Numbered from the stretch's first letter, positions 1 through 9,387 are shown. The stretch is 64,000 bases of DNA from Malachius bipustulatus (GCA_910589415.1 OU342634.1:4650001-4714000); one strand, 5' to 3'. Notes: a model not told the origin generated them from the letters alone. A program made the numbers and translations.

Positions 1-1
1 C

Positions 2-640
2 GATGCCTTACTCTGGTATAGACCCCGAAAACACACATTGGTGGATTGGATGGACTTCAAGAGGAGGTTAAGGGATACGTTTCTACCTCCTGATTATGAG
101 ATCAATCTCATGGACGATATTCGGCGACGGACACAGGGTCAGGATGAAAAGCTGATCCTCTATGTGGCAAGAATGCAGGGAATGTTCGCGAAGCTCACAG
201 CTCCACCACCTGAGTGCGAACAAGTCCAGCTTATGCGGAGAAACCTTTTGCCCCACCTCCAGACTGCGTTGGCCTTGCAGGACATACGCACGATGGACGA
301 TTTAATTTCCGTTGGTCGGATCGTCGAGGAGTCGCAATGGAGAGCAAAGCAGTATTGCCCTCCAAAAACCGACGCGAACCTCCTACAAGAACCCAGCATG
401 GCATATCAGCCGTCTAGTAAACCACCCAAGAGGCTGGCCGCTGTCCAGAGTAGTCCCACTGTTGCAGAGATTCAAACTCAGAACAAGGCCGTCATCTGTT
501 GGGCATGTAAACAGCCTGGCCATATTAGAATGTCCTGCCCGCAAGCGACCACGTTAGCATGCTATAAGTGTGGTACCAAGGGGTATACCACACGTACTTG
601 TCCATCTTGTTCGGGAAACGGCAAACCGAGTCAACAGTAA
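2..640 (+). CDS. gag: Gag (3' part), Ty3/gypsy element A
   Basis: Structural polyprotein that packages element RNA. The frame is already open at base 2, so the gene starts before the window; the visible part begins inside the retrotransposon-gag capsid region (a LLWYR stretch followed by a W..FKRRL..F motif). Near the C-terminus are two zinc knuckles, CWACKQPGHIRMSC (CX2CX4HX4C) and a second, degenerate CYKCGTKGYTTRTC that lacks the His. It overlaps pol in the -1 frame, and a GGGAAAC heptamer lies at 613-619 just before its stop. It is related to the gag of element C at 56552-58201. No internal stop is seen. Family assignment is confident; the N-terminal half is outside the window. Confidence 0.88.
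   Translation, partial: DALLWYRPRKHTLVDWMDFKRRLRDTFLPPDYEINLMDDIRRRTQGQDEKLILYVARMQGMFAKLTAPPPECEQVQLMRRNLLPHLQTALALQDIRTMDDLISVGRIVEESQWRAKQYCPPKTDANLLQEPSMAYQPSSKPPKRLAAVQSSPTVAEIQTQNKAVICWACKQPGHIRMSCPQATTLACYKCGTKGYTTRTCPSCSGNGKPSQQ
613..619 (+). promoter_or_regulatory. -1 ribosomal frameshift slippery site GGGAAAC (element A)
   Basis: The heptamer has the X_XXY_YYZ form and sits in the gag phase as G_GGA_AAC. A -1 slip there continues directly into the open pol frame. The same heptamer in the same phase occurs at the gag ends of elements C and E. A short inverted repeat AGCCGG...CCGGCT about 20 nt downstream could form a stimulatory stem, but I have not folded it. Confidence 0.75.
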
Positions 641-3600
641 GCCGGCTGTGTGACTCTGGTTCGGCTAAACCGGCTAGTTCCAAAATAAATCATGTGCTGG
701 ATTATATTCTGTCCCATTCTAAGGAAGATTGTCGCCCCTATCTAGAGGTATCGATCTTCGGATGTAAGATGCTTGGTCTTTTGGATTCTGGTGCAACCGC
801 AACATTTGTCGGTCAGAAGGGGTATAATGTGCTCAAAGAGCTAGGGCTGAAGTTGCAGCCGAACTCTACAATGGTTACCGTAGCGAACGGCAGCTCGTGC
901 GTTTGTTTAGGAGTGGTTAGAGCTCCTGTTCGTTTGCTGGACCGTATTCACCTGATCGACATATTGGTCATACCGGAGTTGCCGCACACCATGATCCTAG
1001 GTATTGATTTTTGGATCGCAATGGATGTGGTGCCGGATCTCCGTAGTGATGTTTGGCAGTTTGGGAGCGGAGGAATCGGAAGACCGGCCATTTGTGGAAT
1101 CCAGGCGCATGCTAATCTTAGTCCCGAACAGGAGGAACAACTAACTCAACTCGTGGACGAAAAATTCTCAAAAATGGGCACTGGACTGGGATACACCAAT
1201 TTAGTGGAGCATGAAATTGTGACAGATGCTAAACCGATTAAGCAACGGTACTACCCAATGTCACCCATCAAACAGGCCATTGTAGATCAAGAGCTCAACA
1301 CGATGCTGGAGCTTGATGTCGTGGAGCCCTCGAAGAGTCCCTGGTCTTCACCGTTGCTTCTCATCCCTAAGAAGGACAAAAGTTATAGGGTATGCATAGA
1401 TTATAGGGCATTAAATGCAGTAACGAAGAAGGATGCTTACCCCATCCCGTATGTGTCCTCCATTCTTGAAAGGCTTCGCGGAGCCAAGTTTCTAAGTTCG
1501 ATGGACATCAGGAGCGCCTACTGGCAGGTTGGTGTTAAGGAGTCAAGCCGCGAATATACGGCCTTCACTGTCCCTGGGAGAGGCTTGTTCCAGTTTAAGC
1601 GTATGCCATTCGGGCTTACCAATGCTCCTGCAACCTGGTCCAGGCTCGTCGATGGTGTCCTTGGAGCGGATTTGGAGCCGCATGTCTTCGTCTATCTCGA
1701 TGACGTGATAATCATCAGCCCTGACTTTGAGACCCACTTGACAATCTTGGGTAAGGTGTTCGACCGCCTCACCGAAGCGGGTCTGACCGTTAAAAGAGAG
1801 AAGTGTAACTTCTGCAGACCCTCGCTCAAATATTTGGGCTATGTAGTCGATTCATCAGGACTGCACGTCGACCCAGAAAAGGTGGAAGCGATTCTCAATA
1901 TCGAGGTTCCAAAAACAGCGTCTCAGGTACGATCACTGCTTGGAGTCTGTGGTTGGTACCGCAAATTCGTACCAGACTTCTCTTCGCTTGTGGCGCCTCT
2001 AACGAGATTGACAAAGAAAAATGTTGGCTTTGCCTGGACAGATGAGTGCGAAGCGGCGTTTAGGGCGCTGAAGGACCGGCTGGTCTCGGCCCCGATATTG
2101 ACCTGTCCGGACTTTGGGCAGCCGTTTATTTTGCAAACGGATGCGTCGGCTTACGGGATAGGCGCCGTTTTGACTCAGTTGTTCGAGGGTGAGGAAAAGG
2201 TAATTTGTTATCTCTCGCGGTCCTTGACGAGGCAGGAGCAACGTTACACCACCACAGAGCGAGAGTGTCTTGCGGTCATCTGGGCCGTGGAAAAACTGCG
2301 ACACTATTTGGAAGGGGTGCACTTCACGATCATCACAGATCATTACTCGCTGGTTTGGCTGGATCGCCAAAAGGATCCTACGGGACGGATAGCACGCTGG
2401 GCTATTCGACTGCAACCCTACGATTATACAATCGTTCATCGGAAAGGGAAAGATCATATAGTACCGGATTACCTGTCCAGAAGTGTCCCTCAGATCGACC
2501 TCATCGACACAGCTGTTGAGACCTTTTCCAACGCCGATGATCAGTGGTACCAGAAACTGAAGGAAAAGGTAGAGACCAACCCTCGCAAGTATCCTCAGTT
2601 TCGTATCCAGCGGGGTGTACTTTATAAGTACGTGAAACTTCGGCAACCTGATGTCATGGGTACATCCGAGCATTGGAAAGTGGTAGTACCGAAACCGCAT
2701 AGGCGACAGCTCATCGCTCGACACCACGATGATGTCACCGCGGGACATCTAGGAATCTACAAAGTTTATTGGAGGCTCCATGAAAAGTATACGTGGCCCA
2801 AAATGCAGGCAGATGTGGCGAAGTATGTTCGTTCCTGCCAGACTTGCGCAGCACATAAGCCTGAACAGAAGGCTCCGGTTGGTCTGATGGGAGGCGGGCA
2901 TGATGTCGGTAGGCCCTGGCAGACGATAAGCCTGGATTTTGTCGGCCCATTGCCGCGTTCTTCTAAGATGAACACGCATCTCCTGGTAGTGAGCGACTAT
3001 TTCTCTAAATATGTTGTCTTGTTCCCTGTGAGAGCAGCGACCGCTGAGGTGCTATGCCGACATGTGGAAGCTGGAGTTTTTCTCGTTTATGGAGTGCCTC
3101 GTAACATTATCTGCGACAATGGTGTGCAGATGAGGAGCAGGGTTTTTAAGTCATTGTGCGACAGGTATCATGTAGAGATTTCATACACCCCACTCTACTA
3201 TCCTCGGGCTAACCCCTGCGAACGAGTCAACAAAACTGTCAAGACCATGATCTCGTGTTATGTCAAGGACAACCAGAGAAAATGGGATGACCAGCTACCG
3301 GCCATCAGTTGTGCCATTCGAACGGCACGAAGTGAAGTGACCGGCTATTCCCCATTCTTCATCAATTTTGGTAGGCCTTATGTTGGCGACGGACGGGAGC
3401 ACCAGGACCCCGGAGGAAACTTGAATGACCCGCCTACTCTAGAATCCTTAATGGAAAAGCGTCGATTGGGCTATCAGCGGATGTTCAACGAGGTGAAACA
3501 GCGTCTTATCGTAGCTCATGAGCGTTATAGGAAAGTTTATAATTTGCGACGACGGTCAGTTCATTTCCAAGAGGGCGACAGAGTGTGGAAGAGAAGCAAG

Positions 3601-3789
3601 ATCCTTTCTGATGCCTCCCAGGCTATTAATGCCAAACTTGCGCCAAAGTACCAAGGGCCCTACAACATAAAAACAAAATTAGGGAGATGGACATATGAAC
3701 TGACAGACGATACAGGGCAGAGCAAAGGGGTTTGGAATGTCCAAGACCTTAAGCCGTACTGTGACGGAGAGACGATTGACCCAGGGTAG
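613..3789 (+). CDS. pol: Pol polyprotein (PR-RT-RNase H-integrase), Ty3/gypsy element A
   Basis: Enzyme polyprotein for reverse transcription and integration. The frame is open from 568, so no own start is needed if Gag-Pol is made by -1 frameshift. Order, numbered from 568: aspartic protease DSGA (about 73-76); RT with MPFGLTNAP and YLDD (about 376-380); RNase H with TDASAYGIGAVL (about 523); integrase HHCC finger (about 718-765); DDE residues in LDFVGPL, CDNGVQ and CERVNK (about 790, 850, 885); a C-terminal GPY-type module ending in DLKPY. No stop or frameshift is visible across about 1070 residues, so this copy may be intact. It is followed at once by a polypurine tract and LTR, leaving no room for the kinase and zinc-knuckle ORFs found in elements B and D. 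Confidence 0.93.
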   Translation, partial: GKRQTESTVSRLCDSGSAKPASSKINHVLDYILSHSKEDCRPYLEVSIFGCKMLGLLDSGATATFVGQKGYNVLKELGLKLQPNSTMVTVANGSSCVCLGVVRAPVRLLDRIHLIDILVIPELPHTMILGIDFWIAMDVVPDLRSDVWQFGSGGIGRPAICGIQAHANLSPEQEEQLTQLVDEKFSKMGTGLGYTNLVEHEIVTDAKPIKQRYYPMSPIKQAIVDQELNTMLELDVVEPSKSPWSSPLLLIPKKDKSYRVCIDYRALNAVTKKDAYPIPYVSSILERLRGAKFLSSMDIRSAYWQVGVKESSREYTAFTVPGRGLFQFKRMPFGLTNAPATWSRLVDGVLGADLEPHVFVYLDDVIIISPDFETHLTILGKVFDRLTEAGLTVKREKCNFCRPSLKYLGYVVDSSGLHVDPEKVEAILNIEVPKTASQVRSLLGVCGWYRKFVPDFSSLVAPLTRLTKKNVGFAWTDECEAAFRALKDRLVSAPILTCPDFGQPFILQTDASAYGIGAVLTQLFEGEEKVICYLSRSLTRQEQRYTTTERECLAVIWAVEKLRHYLEGVHFTIITDHYSLVWLDRQKDPTGRIARWAIRLQPYDYTIVHRKGKDHIVPDYLSRSVPQIDLIDTAVETFSNADDQWYQKLKEKVETNPRKYPQFRIQRGVLYKYVKLRQPDVMGTSEHWKVVVPKPHRRQLIARHHDDVTAGHLGIYKVYWRLHEKYTWPKMQADVAKYVRSCQTCAAHKPEQKAPVGLMGGGHDVGRPWQTISLDFVGPLPRSSKMNTHLLVVSDYFSKYVVLFPVRAATAEVLCRHVEAGVFLVYGVPRNIICDNGVQMRSRVFKSLCDRYHVEISYTPLYYPRANPCERVNKTVKTMISCYVKDNQRKWDDQLPAISCAIRTARSEVTGYSPFFINFGRPYVGDGREHQDPGGNLNDPPTLESLMEKRRLGYQRMFNEVKQRLIVAHERYRKVYNLRRRSVHFQEGDRVWKRSKILSDASQAINAKLAPKYQGPYNIKTKLGRWTYELTDDTGQSKGVWNVQDLKPYCDGETIDPG

Positions 3790-3835
3790 TCTGTCATCAT
3801 GACAGGTCTCCGAGGTCACAACCTTTTGTTGCCTC

Positions 3836-3850
3836 GAAGGAAGGGGAGGG
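3836..3850 (+). promoter_or_regulatory. Polypurine tract of element A
   Basis: A purine run (GAAGGAAGGGGAGGG) lies 47 bp after the pol stop and directly before TGTGACGG, which has the TG start expected of an LTR. This is the plus-strand primer site for reverse transcription and marks the internal/LTR boundary. Confidence 0.75.
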
Positions 3851-5244
3851 TGTGACGGTTATATTTTGTCACCTTCTAATAATGGTTACGGTGGTTATTA
3901 TTTATTTTATTTATTGTAAATAAAAACAATGGGGTTATGTTATTTGTTTATATTTTGTTTATTATTTCTGATTTATTTATTTTAGTGGCTGTTATTCTGT
4001 GGTCTTGTCTTGTCAGTGTTGTTTGTCATTGTCATTATTAATGGTGGGAACTGAATGTTCTTTTTATTTTTGCAAGAGGAATCTTGATCCTGCTGACCGG
4101 AGACTATCAGTTTTTTTTTATCAAAAAAGTTCGAACTATCTAATCACCCTGATTAAAAGTAAAAAAAAAAAAAGGAAACTAAGAGGAAAAATTCAACAAA
4201 AATTACAATTTAATTATTAAAATAAAAATCCCCTCAGAGGAGAACTTTAAAACCTTTTCTGGTCGTTAATAATTATTGAAACCCAGCTTCACATTAAACT
4301 CGTAGGGAGTTTCAACGTGTGTTGGAGTAGGAGAAGCTGGATTTCGCTAGGCCGACCGTGCAGGGTACTGGTGGTACGGTCATTCTTCTTAGAAGGATAA
4401 AAATTTATTACGGCAAGAAAACTCTCCAAGGATTGTTCCTTAAACGCCCTCCTTCTACATCGGAGGGTTGTTCGTCCAGGGTATTTGTTCATCCACGGTA
4501 ACTTTTCGGACGTGGTAACTGTCGATTTACTGATGTTGAAAACTGATGATTTACTTTTGCGGCACGGAGTCACCAGAGTAGAGTCTCCATCTTGTCTTTG
4601 GCACCGGCTGTCCCTGCCTGACCGAGCCCGACGCACAGTCGTTGGTGAGCGCAACCCGGCCCGCACAGGTATTTACTAATTGTCAATTACCTCCACTGCC
4701 ACAGGAGCCCCATTGGCACCGAGTCCAGGACTTCACCAGTGTTTTATTTCATATTTTAGTTACTAATAGTGTGAACCAACAGCAGCTGCTCGCGGGGTAG
4801 ATTATTATTAGGGACTTAGCGTAGACTAGAAATTAGTCTTTGTAATATTACCTTCGTGATATATGCCGATACGTACCTGGAAGGGTCGATGTAGCTTGTT
4901 TCAAGTTATAATATAAACTAGGCACTCCCGTGGAGCTGATTGTTTTATTACTATCTATTCTGGCCAACCTTAAACAACCCCTGTTAGGCAGAAAACCCTG
5001 CGGCCGTGTTTGCATTAGAAAATAACCATCTATTTGACCCATTGTTCGCTGGCAACCGTGGTGGTAACTATTTATATTTACTTGATTTTTCATCATAATA
5101 GTCATAAATACAAGATACAATAACACAATAATAGTAAAAAAATTATAAGCAACGCCACCGCCACCAGAAGTATTCTTTTATTATAATTAATCGGACTCGA
5201 CAGGTGGCGTCGACAGCTAGGTGACAACTCGCCCCCTGAGCTAG
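3851..5244 (+). repeat. 3' LTR of element A (start at 3851, end not fixed) and unassigned sequence
   Basis: The LTR start is fixed by the polypurine tract. The first 22 bp can fold as GTGAC...GTCAC. The 5' LTR lies outside the window, so the LTR end and target duplication cannot be read; a candidate end is near CCGCACA at about 4668. The remainder to 5244 is AT-rich with no recognisable coding sequence and separates element A from the kinase gene of element B. Confidence 0.5.
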
Positions 5245-5319
5245 CCGTTTTCGCCTAATCCACGCTCAGGCTCACGGTTCCGTGTGGCAAATTCTCTCGT
5301 GAAAGCAATAAACCAAGAC

Positions 5320-6122
5320 ATGAAAGCCTTAGAGCTTAAGGTCACGACAGGCGAAATAATTGGAAGAGGGGGATTTGGGATAGTAAGAAGAGCCAAAATG
5401 AAGACAACGGGAGAACTGGTGGCGGTAAAAACGATAAACGGAGACATCGAATGGAGAATTCAGGAGGAAGAAGCTCTGAAGGGCCTTAGTCACCACCACG
5501 TACTAAGCCCATTAGAAGTGGTAGTGACGCCAATAGCCCATCATTTCATCCTACCTCTGATGGAGCAAAGTCTATGGGACATAATTAAAAAAGGAGGCCA
5601 ATTTAAAAATGATTTTTTTATAAAATCGCTAATAAGTCTAATGGACGGTCTAGCGTATATCCATTCAATGGAAATAATCCATAGGGATATAAAACCCCAC
5701 AGTATCTTGATAAAAGGGGAAATAATTAAAATAGCAGATTTCGAGGCATTCCACACTACATGGCACCTGAAATGTGGAAGAAGACAGGATATGGGCATCC
5801 ATTGGACGTGTGGGCGGCAGGAATTACTGCTCTACAAATGGGAGGAGCAAATCTCCCATTTGATGGAAACACCAAAGCAATCGGGACAAAGGTGCTTGAA
5901 GTTCAAGCAAAATACGACGGACCAGAGCTAGAAGCAATAGAAGAGAACATAAGAATAATCGTGGCGGCAATGCTAAACGTCTCCCCTGCCAAACGACCCA
6001 CCGCCTTACAGGCAAGGGATTTACTGATTAAAATAAATAAAGGACAATCAAGTAAAGAAAATGTGGAGAAAAACAAAGATATTGGTCTAAAAAAAAGAAT
6101 ACTGACGAACAGCATGGCGGCG
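5320..6122 (+). pseudogene. Protein Ser/Thr kinase of element B, internally deleted and interrupted
   Basis: Protein kinase fold with a glycine loop IGRGGFGIV (residues about 26-34 counted from the upstream in-frame GTG at 5284), VAVK lysine (about 49), HRDIKP (about 133-138), then DF of DFG (about 152), and, after a frame change near 5740-5760, YMAPE and DVWAAG. The text between DF and the P+1 region is missing: a deletion removed most of the activation segment and shifted the frame. The Asn expected in HRDxKPxxN is Ser. ATG 5320 is the first Met; the frame is open from 5245. The C-terminus is cut by a MITE at 6125. The gene is AT-rich like the zinc-knuckle ORF downstream at 7288. The matching gene in element D2 is at 42386-43458. 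It is probably not catalytic now. Confidence 0.82.
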
Positions 6123-6124
6123 TA

Positions 6125-7012
6125 TACAGGGTTATTCACGGTATACGCCACGGAAGATTATGGCCGTGTCTCTGGATTTTAGGATCTTTTTATTTTTGGA
6201 GTGGATAGAGACCCGACAGAGGTACGTTTTAAAATTATATTCATAATGTACAGGCTGTCCCAAAAGCATGAAACATATCAAAGTTATGTTTTTTTAAATG
6301 GAATGCTCCTATGTTATTGCATTTTTAGATTGCCTGGGAAGAAAAAAGAAGATTGGCTTTTACAGTTGGTGTTTAAATTCAGAAGTTTTTGAGTTATAAA
6401 CAAGAAGTGAAAATCGTCATTTTTCAAGTTCAAGGCCCTGTACAACGAAAACGGCTCAAGATAGAGAAAAACGGCTTACATGTCCCTATTTTAACTTTTC
6501 ATGTACTATCCTATGGTATAGAAACATTATTGTACTTTCTTTGATTTTTTTATTTGTCGACGCGTGGAGAAATCTCAGAATTTTTCAAATTTTTTATCAC
6601 CCTGTACAAACATTTCATCTACATCATAGGATAGTTCATGAAAAGTTAAAATAGGGACATGTAAGCCGTTTTTCTCTATCTTCAGCCGTTTTCGTTGTAC
6701 AGGGCATTGAACTTGAAAAATGACGATTTTCACTTGTTTATAACTCACAAGCTTCTGAATTTAAACACCAACTGTAAAAGCCAATCTTCTTTTTTCTTCC
6801 TAGGCAATCTCAAAATGCAATAACATAGGAGCATTCCATTTAAAAAAACATAACTTTGATATGTTTCATGTTTTTGGGACACCCTGTACATTATGAATAT
6901 AATTTTAAAACGTACCTCTGCCGGGTCTCTATCCACTCCAAAAATAAAAAGATCCTAAAATCCAGAGAAACGGCCATAAACTTCCGTGGCGTATACCGTG
7001 AATAACCCTGTA
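6125..7012. mobile_element. Palindromic MITE X1 (TACAGGG termini, TA target)
   Basis: The two halves are near-perfect reverse complements: the left half from 6125 and the right half ending at 7012 both begin TACAGGGTTATTCACGG and both encode the same chance 63-residue ORF. Flanking TA on each side fits a TA target duplication. The core (CAAGGCCCTGTAC...CGGCTCAAGATAGAG) recurs in copies X2 and X3 at 30176-33294 and 33590-34904, and in weaker form in Z at 50933. It sits in the 3' end of the element B kinase gene. No transposase is encoded, so it is non-autonomous. Confidence 0.85.
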
Positions 7013-7283
7013 TACGCGCCAACAAAGCATGTTGGTCACCAAATTTTAAAAAAAGGATGTTACCATTCGTGGGAGAAAAAAGATACGAAAAAAAAATACG
7101 AATAAGATTCGAATGCGAGAATGGGGAAAAAATTCGCATTCATATGCCACCAATATACGAATAATTTTTCTCATTGTCGTGCAAGAAGTAGGCACTATTA
7201 AAAGATTTTTTTTTAACATATGGGTGACTCCAGCAAGCAAGCAAGAAATGATTGGAGAAACTCAGCTAATTGTATATAATTTC

Positions 7284-7287
7284 AGTC
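7284..7287 (+). promoter_or_regulatory. Candidate 3' splice site before the element B zinc-knuckle ORF
   Basis: A pyrimidine-poor but AT-rich run ends in TATAATTTCAG (AG at 7284-7285) two bases before the ATG at 7288. Equivalent ORFs in D1 and D2 also start directly after a CAG, which supports expression from a spliced RNA. Confidence 0.5.
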
Positions 7288-7656
7288 ATGGAGTCTCCAG
7301 AAGACGTACTCATTCTACATTGCGACTGGGAAATTTCTGATGACCTGTCTATTGTAGAAAAACAATGGATTAAATCAAAAGAATCCAGGGAGGAATTTTC
7401 TTCGAAAAAAGAATCACCTTCAGTTCCAGAATACATCAAAATAGAGAAAAATCAGTGCTGGACATGTGGTAAAATAGGACATCATAGAACACAATGCAGT
7501 CAGCCAAGGAAAATTTTCTGTTCAAGATGTGGGAAAATTGGTGTATTAAGTTGCAAATGTTTATGCAAAACAGAATACATAAAGAAGATAAAAATGAAGA
7601 AAACGAAGATGAACATTTTAGAAAAAAAGTTGAAGTTGAAGTTAAAGTTCAAGTGA
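7288..7656 (+). CDS. Small zinc-knuckle protein (ORF3) of element B
   Basis: A 122-residue protein not recognised as a named family. It has one full zinc knuckle, CWTCGKIGHHRTQC (CX2CX4HX4C), followed by a second Cys cluster, FCSRCGKIGVLSCKC, then a Lys-rich tail. The same pair of clusters, including the FCSRC signature, ends the Gag of element C and the ORF3 proteins of D2 and C, so it looks like a free-standing copy of a Gag nucleocapsid region and probably binds nucleic acid. It lies downstream of the kinase (5320-6122) and 180 bp before the polypurine tract, in the position of a third retroviral ORF. ATG 7288 is chosen because it follows a splice-acceptor-like sequence. The frame is intact although the neighbouring kinase is broken. 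Confidence 0.7.
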   Translation: MESPEDVLILHCDWEISDDLSIVEKQWIKSKESREEFSSKKESPSVPEYIKIEKNQCWTCGKIGHHRTQCSQPRKIFCSRCGKIGVLSCKCLCKTEYIKKIKMKKTKMNILEKKLKLKLKFK

Positions 7657-7803
7657 AAGACATTGAAATGATAAAAGTGACTGTATTCAAAAACGCTTTG
7701 ACAGTGCAGTAGAATCAGTGTAGAGATAAATATTAGAATAGATTAGGTTAAGTATTGTAAATTGTAAATATGTTCATGCAAAATTAGGTGAGATTGATAG
7801 GAA

Positions 7804-7849
7804 AAAAAAAAGAATTTGAGATTCTTTTTTTTATTGGAAGTAAGGGGGG
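7804..7849 (+). promoter_or_regulatory. Hairpin plus polypurine tract of element B
   Basis: A 12-bp inverted repeat (arms 7804-7815 and 7821-7832, 5-nt loop) precedes the purine run GGAAGTAAGGGGGG at 7836-7849, which abuts the LTR start AGTATAACGAAG at 7850. Element C has the same order: hairpin, a GAAGTAGGGGGG-type tract, LTR. Confidence 0.65.
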
Positions 7850-8402
7850 AGTATAACGAAGTCTCTCGTTATAAAGAAATAGTTGTAAAGTTCATTACCA
7901 TTCACTTGACATTTTAGTATATCTCGAGCGTTATAGAGATTAGAGAAAATGATAGGGGAATGTAAGTAATATCATCATTTGATGGGTAATGGAATAAGGA
8001 TAATTTTGAAACCAAACATCATAATTAACAGATGTAAATTATAATTTTAATTGTAAATAGAAAAGTACATTCACGAGAACAACACAGCCTAGGTAGGTAT
8101 GCTTCCGGTGTTGTTTCGAGCGTCATCAAGATTATGAATAGAGATAGGGACTCAAAAACACTATCAGTAAATAGATTATTAATTAAGGAAAAGATTAAGC
8201 CTAAATAGCATAGCAATAAGTACTAGGATCTATTTTTAAATTACATTTCAAGTAATAAATATTTGGAAGGAAATATACAGTACGCTATAATGCGACTCGT
8301 CTGCTTCCGCGGACCGAGCCGAGTCGCGATAGCCGACCGACACGCCCCACCAATGACAAGGCGGCAGCGCAGTGCGCAACCATAGCAACCCTCTGTCTCG
8401 CC

Positions 8403-8409
8403 TATATAA
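8403..8409 (+). promoter_or_regulatory. TATA box of the element B LTR
   Basis: TATATAA in a GC-richer promoter-like stretch, about 60 bp before a consensus splice donor, as expected for a U3/R boundary. The actual start site is not known. Confidence 0.6.
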
Positions 8410-8468
8410 GTAGATGGAGCGAGATTATTACATGATTACGATTACAGCTCTCAGCTGAATACAAGCAA

Positions 8469-8475
8469 GGTAAGT
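8469..8475 (+). promoter_or_regulatory. 5' splice site in the element B LTR/leader
   Basis: CAAG followed by GTAAGT is a full consensus donor (GT at 8470) about 65 bp downstream of the TATA box. Such a leader donor would allow spliced RNAs that reach ORF3-type acceptors. Confidence 0.5.
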
Positions 8476-8785
8476 TCCAGAGCGGGTCTGGCCAACCGTC
8501 CGATCCAGAAAGAGATGTTTTAGTTATTTGCTTGCCGCCCTTTTCCCGACACTTCATAGGTCGGGTGTCGGTTTCCTTTGTGGTGAGTGCGTTCTAAATA
8601 GAGGAAATCGGTGCTCGGGAAGATGGAAGTGAAGGACTCGAACTGGGCGGGAAAGTAATATAGTAGGAACGACTGCTTTCCTCGGGTACTTTCTTGTCGT
8701 CACGTGTGTTCCTTTTAGCGGAGTGATGTTCCCTAAGATGGAGGATGTGTGTCGGTGGGAGGGGAGCCCGACGAGGGTATCCCGT

Positions 8786-9387
8786 TGTTTGAGTGTACAA
8801 AAAATTATTATAAAAAAGAGGACAAGTAACTGGAAATTGAATTTATTGAATGATATAAAAAAAAAGGTGGACTGTATGTGTGAGTTTGTTATGGCGATTC
8901 TTCGTTATTGCTGCTTATGGGCGTTAATACTGCAACAAGGACAATAATTCGAATATTAGAAGGGAAGACAATAATTATGGAAGGATTAGACAGACTTACA
9001 ATAACTTATCACTGTTAATGGGCGACGTCCCGACAGGATGGTGCGATATCGGCCCTTGGCACTGCACTTCACTGGTGTTGGTGTAGGTAGGTACGGCCAC
9101 TTCTGCTTAGCTTCGATGACGACGACAGTACGAAACGAAGAGTCAACGATATGACTCCAGCAATGGTCAACGATCGAATGTGAATAAAATGAATGTGTAG
9201 GTATTTCTTGGCCCACGAGGTTGGGACGGTCCATGCTTCCCTTTGTCCTACCGAGGGCTGCCGACTCCGGGTAGATGCTATTAGTCTGCTAATGTTTCTG
9301 GGAAGGGAAGGTAGTTTTGGTATAGGGAGAGGAGATATGAGGTTTTGGTTTAAATGTGGTGCAGTATTAACACGAGGGGACGAAACA
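8786..9387 (-). repeat. 3' LTR of the BEL/Pao element
   Basis: 602 bp, left copy. On the minus strand it is preceded by a weak purine tract (TTTTGGTGGGCGGTA) just above 9387. Its two visible differences from the other LTR are at about 9272 and 9336. Confidence 0.93.

Larger units (their letters stand above)
7850..8785 (+). repeat. LTR of element B, first segment
   Basis: It starts AGTATAACGAAG directly after the polypurine tract; the first 24 bp contain the perfect stem TATAACGA/TCGTTATA. The same start occurs in D1 at 18506 on the minus strand, with a further shared block around TCTCGAGCG. The segment carries a TATA box at 8403 and a 5' splice site at 8470. It is cut at 8785 by the BEL/Pao element and appears to resume at 15988. 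A further hairpin (CCCGAC/GTCGGG) lies near 8547-8570. Confidence 0.65.

Noticed and set aside
3999..4220. 73-residue plus-strand ORF after element A
   Set aside because: Low-complexity, inside the presumed LTR, no domain.
6201..6392. 63-residue ORF duplicated at 6745-6936 on the other strand
   Set aside because: Both come from the two arms of MITE X1; the similarity is due to the palindrome, not to a gene pair.
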